Source: an uncultured bacterium (GTDB lineage: Bacteria; Actinomycetota; Coriobacteriia; Coriobacteriales; Eggerthellaceae). Taken from it: DNA of 13,028 bases. Made by a program: the position numbers and the translations under genes. How positions within the stretch are numbered: the stretch's first letter is position 1; the number at the start of each line of letters is the position of its first letter. This document shows, piece after piece, positions 7,321-13,028 of the stretch. The notes under the pieces are model-generated. The model ran no database searches, was not told the DNA's origin, and saw only the letters and a program-made list of their open reading frames with translations. The stretch is from contig CAJMOJ010000055.1 in NCBI GenBank assembly GCA_905215035.1, forward strand, positions 1 to 13,028. The letters run 5' to 3'.

Positions 7321-9498
7321 ATGGAAAAAATTACCGAATCATTTGAGCTATACGGTAAACAATACTCGCTCTCAACGGGTGAACTTGCAAAACAGGCTTC
7401 TGGAGCTGTTGTTGTTACCCAAGGGGATACAACAGTATTGGTTACAGCGGTTATTTCTGAACAGGAAAAAGATTATGACTTTTTCCCTCTAACCGTTGAC
7501 TTCATTGAGAAGATGTATGCAGTAGGCCGTATTCCAGGAAGCTATCTAAAGCGTGAGGCAAAGCCCTCAGATAAAGGTATTTTGACAGCCCGCATGATTG
7601 ACCGACCAATCCGTCCAGGTTTTGTTGATGGATTCAAACAGGAAGTTCATGTTGTTGCAACTACCTTGGTTGTTGATGGTGAAAATCCACCCGATTGTAT
7701 TTCGGTTGCTGGCGCATCTGCTGCATTAATGTGTGCTTCAGCACCGTTTGATGGTCCTGCTGCTTGTGTGCGTATTGGTCGCAATATCGAGACTGGAGAG
7801 TTTATCGTAAATCCCACTTATGAGGAAGAAGAAAACTCTGATCTTGAGCTTACTATTGCTGGCACCGCTGATTACATCTCTATGGTAGAGGCGGGAGCGC
7901 AGGAAATTTCTGAAGAAGACATGCTCGCTGCAATGGCATTTGGTCAAGAAGCTATTGCCGCATTCTGCGAGAAGCAGTCGGCTTTTTTGGCTCGTGTCAA
8001 TCCTCAGCCAAAAGAGTGGCCTATTCATGTTGCTGACCCCTCAATTGCTGAGCGTATTGAACCGTACTTTGATCAGATGAGTGCTGCCCTTAAAGATGCA
8101 GATAAACATGCTCGTATGACTAAAGTTGAAGCACTGAAAACTACAATTAAAGAAACCGAATTCAGCGAAGAAGAATTACTTGCTTGGGGCGCTGATATTG
8201 CAGCAGCACTTAAAACACTTGAAAAGCATGCAATGCGTACGATGGTTATTGAAACTGGCGAGCGCGCAGATGGTAGAACTGCAACTGAGATTCGTCCTCT
8301 TCATATTGTTGCTGGCTACCTTCCCCGTGTTCACGGATCTGGTCTGTTCCAGCGTGGACAGACTCAGGCGCTTTCAGTTTGTACGCTTGGAATGCTAAAT
8401 GAGTGGCAGCGTCTTGATACCATTGACCCTCAAGAGGGTAAACGTTATATGCATCAGTACAACTTCCCCCCTTATTCAACGGGTGAAGTTGGTCGTATGG
8501 GTGCGCCTAAGCGTCGTGAGATTGGTCATGGTGCTCTTGCTGAACGCGCTCTTTTACCTGTGCTTCCTAGTGAAGACGAATTCCCTTATGCCATTCGTGT
8601 CGTTTCTGAAATCCTTGAGTCTAATGGATCTTCTTCAATGGCATCTGCATGCGGGTCAACACTTGCACTTATGGATGCTGGCGTACCTATTAAAGCACCG
8701 GTTGCTGGTATTGCAATGGGTCTCATTAAAGAAGGCGATGATATTGTTATTCTCTCCGACATTCAAGGTCTTGAGGACTTCTTAGGTGATATGGACTTTA
8801 AGGTCTGCGGTACCGAAAATGGCATCACTGCATTACAGATGGACAACAAAGCCAAGGGTCTTTCTGTTGACATTTTAGCGCGCGCTCTTAAACAGGCACA
8901 TGACGGCCGCGCCTTCATCATGGAGAATATGCTGGCTGCTATTGACGCTCCGCGTGAAGAAATTTCACCCTATGCTCCTCATATTGAAACCATCCATATT
9001 CCAGTCGATAAGATTCGAGACGTGATCGGATCGGGCGGCAAAGTCATTCGTGGTCTTCAAGAAGAAACAGGCACAACCATTGAGATCCAAGAAGACGGCA
9101 CGGTTCATATTGCATCACTTAATAGTGAGTCAGGAGCTGCTGCTAAGGCTGCCATTTTAGGTATTGTTAAAGTTCCTGAAGTGGGAGAGGTCTACGATGG
9201 TGAAGTTGTTGGCATTAAAGATTTTGGTGCCTTCGTACGTTTAACACCTGGTAAAGATGGTTTGCTTCATATTTCACGTATGGCAAATGGTCGCGTCGGT
9301 AAAGTTGAAGACGTTTTGCAGATCGGCGACATTGTCAAAGTCGAAGTCATTGAGATTGGTGACAACGGAAAGATCAGTCTTGATCGCCTTGACAAACCTG
9401 ATGTTACAAGCACTCCACGACATGAAAATGAAGAGACTGATCGCAAACCTCGTCACGAAAACCGCAAACCTCGCCGTCGCAATAACAGCGAACGCTAA
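7321..9498 (+). CDS. pnp: Polyribonucleotide nucleotidyltransferase (PNPase)
   Basis: Phosphorolytic 3'-to-5' exoribonuclease that releases nucleoside diphosphates during mRNA decay and RNA quality control; it works as a ring-shaped trimer. The 725 residues show the full domain order. RNase PH 1 (about 10-145) has FFPLTVDF and RMIDRPIRPGF. The linking alpha domain is at about 235-305. RNase PH 2 (about 315-540) has FQRGQTQAL, PPYSTGEVGRMG and SNGSSSMASACGS. The KH domain has VIGSGGKVIRGL at 568-579, and the S1 domain is at about 622-690 (GEVVGIKDFGAFV). D486, D492 and K494 in the GLEDFLGDMDFK segment match the catalytic acidic residues and lysine known from the family. A basic low-complexity tail (696-725) contains PRHEN twice. 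The ATG at 7321 gives the standard N-terminus but lacks a canonical Shine-Dalgarno, having only a purine tract upstream. Confidence 0.98.
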   Translation: MEKITESFELYGKQYSLSTGELAKQASGAVVVTQGDTTVLVTAVISEQEKDYDFFPLTVDFIEKMYAVGRIPGSYLKREAKPSDKGILTARMIDRPIRPGFVDGFKQEVHVVATTLVVDGENPPDCISVAGASAALMCASAPFDGPAACVRIGRNIETGEFIVNPTYEEEENSDLELTIAGTADYISMVEAGAQEISEEDMLAAMAFGQEAIAAFCEKQSAFLARVNPQPKEWPIHVADPSIAERIEPYFDQMSAALKDADKHARMTKVEALKTTIKETEFSEEELLAWGADIAAALKTLEKHAMRTMVIETGERADGRTATEIRPLHIVAGYLPRVHGSGLFQRGQTQALSVCTLGMLNEWQRLDTIDPQEGKRYMHQYNFPPYSTGEVGRMGAPKRREIGHGALAERALLPVLPSEDEFPYAIRVVSEILESNGSSSMASACGSTLALMDAGVPIKAPVAGIAMGLIKEGDDIVILSDIQGLEDFLGDMDFKVCGTENGITALQMDNKAKGLSVDILARALKQAHDGRAFIMENMLAAIDAPREEISPYAPHIETIHIPVDKIRDVIGSGGKVIRGLQEETGTTIEIQEDGTVHIASLNSESGAAAKAAILGIVKVPEVGEVYDGEVVGIKDFGAFVRLTPGKDGLLHISRMANGRVGKVEDVLQIGDIVKVEVIEIGDNGKISLDRLDKPDVTSTPRHENEETDRKPRHENRKPRRRNNSER

Positions 9499-9519
9499 GC
9501 TGATTAGAGGTGTTTGGTA

Positions 9520-9777
9520 GTGACATCATATAGCTATACAACGCAAGGAACCTGTTCAAAGAGTATTTCTTTTGATGTTGTCGATGGAACGGTAAGCAAT
9601 ATCGTTTTCACCTCAGGCTGTAATGGAAATCTCAAAGGAATTGCTGCTTTAGTAGAAGGTCAGCCTGCGGTTGATGTTATAAAAAAGCTTGAGGGAATAA
9701 CGTGTGGACCTCGTGCAACATCATGTCCTGATCAGCTGTCACGGGCTCTACGTGAAGTTATGGAGACGAGCAACTAA
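9520..9777 (+). CDS. TSCPD domain-containing small protein (TIGR03905-like)
   Basis: Small protein of 85 residues belonging to the TSCPD-domain family, a cysteine-containing module also found at the C-terminus of B12-dependent ribonucleotide reductases. Its biochemical role as a stand-alone protein is not established. Four cysteines, C12, C34, C62 and C69, lie in GTCSK, TSGCNGNLKG, GITCGPR and TSCPD (67-71), and suggest metal or nucleic-acid binding. I choose the GTG at 9520 because AGAGGTG (9506-9512) is 7 nt upstream. A TTG two codons earlier would sit almost on top of that site. It begins 21 nt after pnp and is followed by a strong terminator, so it is probably the last gene of the pnp transcript. 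The family call is secure; any function is not. Confidence 0.88.
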   Translation: MTSYSYTTQGTCSKSISFDVVDGTVSNIVFTSGCNGNLKGIAALVEGQPAVDVIKKLEGITCGPRATSCPDQLSRALREVMETSN

Positions 9778-9821
9778 TCATCTCGGTTTTTACCTTTAGT
9801 TACCTACATACCTTATAACTT

Positions 9822-9873
9822 GAGAGCTTGTGATAAAACATGGTTATGGTGTTATCTAAGCTCTCTTTTTTTT
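9822..9873 (+). terminator. Rho-independent terminator directly upstream of the M16 peptidase
   Basis: GAGAGCTT (9822-9829) and AAGCTCTC (9858-9865) form a perfect 8-bp stem. The helix continues inward with GATAA (9832-9836) pairing TTATC (9852-9856), and it is followed by eight T (9866-9873). It ends the pnp-TSCPD transcript. The T-run stops only 13 nt before the ATG of the next gene, and AGGA of its ribosome binding site begins 4 nt after the run. It may therefore also act as an attenuator for the peptidase gene. Confidence 0.88.
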
Positions 9874-9886
9874 GAATAGGATAGTT

Positions 9887-11137
9887 ATGGACTATAGATC
9901 TACAACGCTTGATAATGGAATTCGCATTGTTAGTGAAACTATGCCGCACACCCGTACTGTTTCTCTGGGATTGTGGTTTTGTGTAGGATCACGTGATGAA
10001 AAAGCCGATCAGGCTGGCTTGGCGCACTTTATGGAACATATGATGTTTAAAGGAACACCAACCCGATCGCCTCTTGATATATCAATGCAGTTCGACGCGC
10101 TTGGAGCAGAACTCAATGCCTTTACTTCAAAAGAATATACCTGCTATTATGCTCGTTTTGTTAACGATAAGATTGAACGCGCACTCGAAATTCTTTCTGA
10201 TATGGTCATCAACTCCACGTTTGAGCAGGGTGCTATTGATACTGAACGAGAAGTAGTTATTGAGGAACTTGTTCGTTCTGAAGACACTCCTGATGATGCG
10301 GTATTTGAACTCTTTACCTCGACAATTCTTAAAAACCAGCCTTTGGGTAAACCAATTTTAGGCAACAAAGAACGGGTAGGATGTTATACCCATGATGATT
10401 GCGTTCGTTTTCATAACGAGCACTATCACACCGGCAATTTGATTGTAGCCTGTGCAGGAGATATGGATCATGACTATCTCATTGCGTTAGTTGAGCGCTA
10501 TTTCGCAACCATGCGAAGAGGGGAGAGAAATACACGCCTGTTTGTCGAGCCAACATACTTTGATGGCATCATCACTAAGACTCAAGATATTGAGCAAGCA
10601 CATCTTGTGTATGGTTTTCCTTGGTATGCGCAAGGTGACCCGCGTAGATTTGCTGGGAGCGTTTTGACCTCTATTTTGGGTGGTTCAATGTCATCACGCC
10701 TCTTTCAAGAAGTTCGTGAAAAGCGTGGACTTGTCTATAGCGTTTTTGCAACTCAAAGTAGTTATCAGGGAGCAGGTCTTTGGTGTGTATATGCGGGTAC
10801 ACGTCTTGCCAATGTTGCTGAAGCAAAGAGCATAATCGAGATTGAACTAAAGCGTATTACCGAAGAGTTGGTAAGCGCTGAAGAATTGCAAAGAAATATT
10901 GATTTGATTTGTGGTCAATTGGCGCTTGGATTAGAGACCTCTGCCGCACATATGAATCGACTTGGTAAACGTACGGCGCTTGGCTTGCCTTATGAAACAC
11001 TCGATGAGCTTATTGAGTGTTATAGTCAGGTAAGCGCTCAGGAAATACGTGCTCTTGCACAGACCTACTTAACAAAAGAACCCCTTTTAGCACTTGTTTC
11101 ACCAGCAAGTAAGCAAGAAGCTCTACAATTATTATAA
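9887..11137 (+). CDS. M16 family zinc metallopeptidase (pitrilysin / processing-peptidase-like)
   Basis: Probable zinc-dependent peptidase of the M16B type, similar to the mitochondrial processing peptidase beta subunit and the Bacillus MlpA group; the natural substrate is unknown. The 416-residue product has the inverted zinc motif HFMEH (H47, E50, H51) in GLAHFMEHMMFKGT. A downstream acidic block IDTEREVVIEEL (117-128) supplies the third zinc ligand. The C-terminal M16 domain contains GGSMSSRLFQEVREKRGLVYSV (265-286), the family R/Y region. Both active-site and C-terminal halves are present, so it looks catalytically competent. There is no signal peptide. I choose ATG 9887 because AGGA sits 5 nt upstream; a TTG five codons earlier lies inside the terminator T-run. 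pnp followed by an M16 peptidase and dap genes is a known Gram-positive order. Confidence 0.93.
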   Translation: MDYRSTTLDNGIRIVSETMPHTRTVSLGLWFCVGSRDEKADQAGLAHFMEHMMFKGTPTRSPLDISMQFDALGAELNAFTSKEYTCYYARFVNDKIERALEILSDMVINSTFEQGAIDTEREVVIEELVRSEDTPDDAVFELFTSTILKNQPLGKPILGNKERVGCYTHDDCVRFHNEHYHTGNLIVACAGDMDHDYLIALVERYFATMRRGERNTRLFVEPTYFDGIITKTQDIEQAHLVYGFPWYAQGDPRRFAGSVLTSILGGSMSSRLFQEVREKRGLVYSVFATQSSYQGAGLWCVYAGTRLANVAEAKSIIEIELKRITEELVSAEELQRNIDLICGQLALGLETSAAHMNRLGKRTALGLPYETLDELIECYSQVSAQEIRALAQTYLTKEPLLALVSPASKQEALQLL

Positions 11138-11195
11138 GTTCTTTTATATATGCTCATTAATGGGTATAGCACCATCGCGGACAAGGAGATGCAGT
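11138..11195 (+). promoter_or_regulatory. Spacer with dapB ribosome binding site
   Basis: This 58-nt spacer holds a good AAGGAG (11183-11188) seven bases before the dapB ATG, which decides the dapB start. It also has an 8-bp palindrome CATTAATG (11155-11162) and AT-rich stretches. No terminator hairpin separates the M16 gene from dapB, so co-transcription is possible. I see no convincing -35/-10 pair. Confidence 0.5.
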
Positions 11196-11960
11196 ATGAT
11201 TTCAGTTGCAGTTTCAGGATATAGTGGGCGCATGGGTAGTGCTGTTGTTGATGCGGTTACTGCTGCTGATGATATGGAAATTGTTGCAGGCATAGATCCT
11301 CACGTAAGTGCTGAGGCGTTTCCAACATTTCCTTCTATTGAGGATGCCCTTGCTGCTCTTAGCTTTGATGTATTGGTTGATTTTACGCAACCTGATGTCG
11401 TAGCGAAAACTCTCGAAGTTGCACTTTCGGCTGGTGTTGATTGTGTTGTGGGTACCACAGGACTGAGCAATGAAACGCTTGAATCTCTGATAGCAAAAGC
11501 GTCTGACGGCACCACATTGTTTTATGCGCCTAATTTCACGACCGGTGCGGTATTGATGATGGAGTTTGCAAAGGCAGCAGCTCCTTATTTCCCTGAAGCT
11601 GAAGTAATTGAACTACATCACTGCAACAAAAAGGATGCACCTTCAGGAACCGCAGTACGTACTGCTCAAATTATCGCTGAGGCACGTGGCTTTAATTCGC
11701 AAGCTCCTGGTAAAGAGACAGAATTGCCAGAAATGGAAGGAGCGCGCGGTGCGCTTGTTGAGGGTGTGCCTGTTCACTCTGTCCGTTCAATGGGTTATGT
11801 TGCAAGTCAAGAAGTTATTTTTGGCTCTTTGGGTCAAACGCTTACGCTACGTCATGATTCGTGGGATCGCACATCGTATATGCCTGGTGTATTGCTTGGA
11901 ATAAGAAGCGCTGGTTCATCTTCTGGTTTGATTGTTGGTTTAGAGAACTTCATGTCATAA
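11196..11960 (+). CDS. dapB: 4-hydroxy-tetrahydrodipicolinate reductase
   Basis: NAD(P)H-dependent reductase that takes the DapA product to tetrahydrodipicolinate in the diaminopimelate/lysine pathway, supplying peptidoglycan and lysine. The 254 residues have the N-terminal Rossmann motif GYSGRMG (8-14), DFTQP (62-66), GTTG (86-89) and APNFTTGA (111-118). The signature ELHHCNKKDAPSGTA (139-153) contains the catalytic His-Lys pair, H141 and K145 by alignment with the E. coli motif. The start is the ATG preceded by AAGGAG. In-frame starts further upstream would run into the M16 gene and lack the Rossmann-proximal N-terminus expected. dapA follows after 89 nt, in reverse order to the pathway. 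Confidence 0.96.
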   Translation: MISVAVSGYSGRMGSAVVDAVTAADDMEIVAGIDPHVSAEAFPTFPSIEDALAALSFDVLVDFTQPDVVAKTLEVALSAGVDCVVGTTGLSNETLESLIAKASDGTTLFYAPNFTTGAVLMMEFAKAAAPYFPEAEVIELHHCNKKDAPSGTAVRTAQIIAEARGFNSQAPGKETELPEMEGARGALVEGVPVHSVRSMGYVASQEVIFGSLGQTLTLRHDSWDRTSYMPGVLLGIRSAGSSSGLIVGLENFMS

Positions 11961-12049
11961 GTAGGCTGACTTGTAATACAATATTTTCAAAATATTTGTT
12001 TACTTATTTGATTGTTTTTAGAGCATACGAACGATAGGAGTTACCTACC
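11961..12049 (+). promoter_or_regulatory. dapB-dapA intergenic region with AT-rich perfect dyad
   Basis: AATATTTT (11980-11987) and AAAATATT (11989-11996) form a perfect 8-bp inverted repeat around a single C, making a 17-nt operator-like palindrome. Its loop is too short for an RNA hairpin and it has no GC stem, so it is not a terminator. AGGAG (12036-12040) is the dapA ribosome binding site, with a 9-nt spacer. TACAAT (11977-11982) resembles a -10 box, but no good -35 lies at the right distance. A binding site for a repressor of dapA is possible but unproven. Confidence 0.4.
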
Positions 12050-12946
12050 ATGCCAACTTCAGCACCTCGTTTTGGTCGCATGATTCCAGCAATGGTTACC
12101 CCGTTTGATGAAAACTTAGAGCTTGATCTTAATCAGGCACGAGCATTAGCTACACGTTTGGTTGAGGGCGGTGCGGATGCTCTTGTTATTAATGGCACAA
12201 CAGGGGAAAGTCCAACGGTTTTTTATCCCCAGAAAATGAAGCTTTTTGAGGCAGTTGTTTCTGAGGTTGCGGGACAGATTCCAATTATTGCCAATGTTGG
12301 TGATAATTGCACAGCTGACACCGTTGATTTTGCGCAAGATGTACAAAAGCTTGGTGTTGATGGTTTTATGCTTGTTGTACCGTATTACAACAAGCCACCT
12401 CAAGAGGGTCTTTATCAACATTTTAAAACAATTGCTCAAGCAGTAGATTTACCCTGTGTTCTCTATAATATTCCTGGCCGATGTGTTATTAATATGACAC
12501 CAGAAACAACTTTGCGCTTAGCCCGCGACTGCGAAAATATCGTAGCAATCAAAGAGGCAAGCGGAAACTTAGACCAGGTGCGCACCATTATCGATAATGC
12601 TCCCGAAGGTTTTGATGTTTATTCAGGTGATGATGCACTTACTTTTGACATGATGAAACTGGGTGCTGCTGGTGTAATTTCTACTATCGGCAATGTTGCT
12701 CCTGCGCGCATGAAAGAAATTACTGATCTCTGTGCTGCGCAGAATTTCGCAGCGGCAAAAACTGCACATGAGGCATTATTGCCACTCATGGATGAACTCT
12801 TTATCACTTCTAATCCTATTATGGTTAAAGAAGCTCTTAATCTTTTAGGGTTTAATGTTGGAGGAGTTCGTCTTCCTTTGGTAAATGCAACTCCTGAACA
12901 ATCACAAGAACTTAAAAGCGTCATGCAAGAAGTTGGTGTGCTTTAA
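12050..12946 (+). CDS. dapA: 4-hydroxy-tetrahydrodipicolinate synthase
   Basis: Class I aldolase that condenses pyruvate with aspartate semialdehyde, the first committed step toward diaminopimelate and lysine. The 298-residue TIM-barrel product carries the expected active site. Schiff-base lysine K168 is in AIKEASGN. TT at 50-51 is in NGTTGES, a tyrosine is in PYYNKPPQEG (111-120), Y139 is in LYNIPGR, and R144 is next to it. The nearby PGR and SGDD (192-195) motifs are typical of true DapA rather than NanA or KdgD paralogues. The dapB neighbour supports the assignment. The ATG has AGGAG upstream. The N-terminal PTSAPRFGRMIPAMVTPF start is slightly longer than in E. coli. The stop is followed by 82 nt containing two dyads and the next ribosome binding site. 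Confidence 0.97.
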   Translation: MPTSAPRFGRMIPAMVTPFDENLELDLNQARALATRLVEGGADALVINGTTGESPTVFYPQKMKLFEAVVSEVAGQIPIIANVGDNCTADTVDFAQDVQKLGVDGFMLVVPYYNKPPQEGLYQHFKTIAQAVDLPCVLYNIPGRCVINMTPETTLRLARDCENIVAIKEASGNLDQVRTIIDNAPEGFDVYSGDDALTFDMMKLGAAGVISTIGNVAPARMKEITDLCAAQNFAAAKTAHEALLPLMDELFITSNPIMVKEALNLLGFNVGGVRLPLVNATPEQSQELKSVMQEVGVL

Positions 12947-12954
12947 GACAACAT

Positions 12955-13019
12955 TTGTTAACAACACGCTTTAGCATACAAAAACCCTTCAATACGTAGT
13001 CAAAAATCATTGCTGACTA
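12955..13019 (+). promoter_or_regulatory. Two dyads between dapA and the downstream gene
   Basis: A perfect 10-bp palindrome TTGTTAACAA lies at 12955-12964. A second inverted repeat, TAGTCA (12997-13002) and TGACTA (13014-13019), has an 11-nt gap and ends just before the ribosome binding site at the window edge. TTGTTA (12955-12960) with TACAAA (12977-12982) at 16-bp spacing could be a weak promoter, which would place the first dyad over the -35 box. No T-run follows either dyad, so neither looks like an intrinsic terminator for dapA. Confidence 0.35.
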
Positions 13020-13022
13020 ATT

Positions 13023-13028
13023 GGAGGG
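13023..13028 (+). promoter_or_regulatory. Shine-Dalgarno of the next gene, at the window edge
   Basis: GGAGGG at the last six bases is a near-perfect Shine-Dalgarno. Its gene would start a few bases beyond the window. In related Gram-positive clusters a ribonuclease J gene often follows dapA; this is an expectation from gene order, not something visible here. Confidence 0.6.

Noticed and set aside
7229..7492. An 87-codon + strand frame overlapping the start of pnp, including an internal ATG at 7283.
   Set aside because: It starts at TTG, has no ribosome binding site, reads through the pnp hairpin and purine tract, and overlaps well-conserved PNPase codons in another frame.
7738..8028. A 96-codon reverse-strand frame inside pnp.
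   Set aside because: It lies wholly antisense to conserved PNPase sequence, with no recognisable domain or ribosome binding site.
9872..9886. A TTG start five codons upstream for the M16 peptidase.
   Set aside because: It falls in the terminator T-run without a ribosome binding site, while ATG 9887 has AGGA at a proper distance.
11094..11195. A longer dapB reading from 11094, inside the M16 gene.
   Set aside because: The AAGGAG before 11196 and the Rossmann motif at residue 8 from that ATG match family N-termini; the extension is not conserved-looking.
12619..12924. A 101-codon reverse-strand frame opposite the end of dapA.
   Set aside because: It is antisense to conserved DapA codons, has no Shine-Dalgarno and resembles no known family.
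1..13028. A hidden defence, mobile or biosynthetic system.
   Set aside because: Nearly every base lies in a recognised housekeeping gene or its short spacer; no transposase, integrase, repeat array, toxin-antitoxin pair or orphan gene cluster is visible on either strand.

Overview
This window is a compact block of conserved bacterial housekeeping genes, all on the + strand. In order it holds dnaJ (5' end cut by the window), rsmE, mtaB, phoH, ybeY, dgkA, era, recO, rpsO, pnp, a small TSCPD-domain protein, an M16 metallopeptidase, dapB and dapA. It ends at a strong Shine-Dalgarno sequence for a gene that starts just outside. By eye the DNA is moderately AT-rich. The order dnaJ-rsmE-mtaB and phoH-ybeY-dgkA-era-recO, then rpsO-pnp-M16-dap genes, is a Gram-positive arrangement. 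The absence of prmA between dnaJ and rsmE, together with the TSCPD gene beside pnp, makes me favour a low-GC member of class Coriobacteriia (Actinomycetota) over Bacillota. This is a tentative inference from gene order and general protein character, not a search result.

Region 1 (1-6644) covers chaperone, RNA modification, ribosome biogenesis and repair genes. DnaJ is the Hsp70 co-chaperone. RsmE methylates 16S rRNA and MtaB thiomethylates tRNA. PhoH is an RNA-linked ATPase, YbeY is a 16S maturation endonuclease and Era is a 30S assembly GTPase. DgkA recycles a lipid and RecO acts in recombinational repair. The genes are very tightly packed: mtaB/phoH and ybeY/dgkA overlap by ATGA, and phoH/ybeY are 4 nt apart. 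This suggests one translationally coupled operon with a strong ribosome-maturation theme.

Region 2 (6645-9886) is the rpsO-pnp unit. rpsO has a 211-nt gene-free leader in which a perfect 7-bp anti-Shine-Dalgarno arm can sequester the ribosome binding site, as expected for feedback control by S15. An intrinsic terminator separates rpsO from pnp. The pnp leader carries its own hairpin, as expected for PNPase autoregulation. A TSCPD gene follows, and then a strong intrinsic terminator that ends only 13 nt before the M16 peptidase start codon.

Region 3 (9887-13028) holds the M16 peptidase and the lysine/diaminopimelate genes dapB and dapA. An AT-rich perfect dyad lies between dapB and dapA, and two further dyads lie between dapA and the downstream ribosome binding site.

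I see no mobile element, CRISPR array, tRNA, rRNA or horizontally acquired island, and no evidence for a new multi-gene system. The most interesting signals are non-coding: the rpsO leader, the pnp leader, the terminator abutting the M16 gene and the dyads around dapA.
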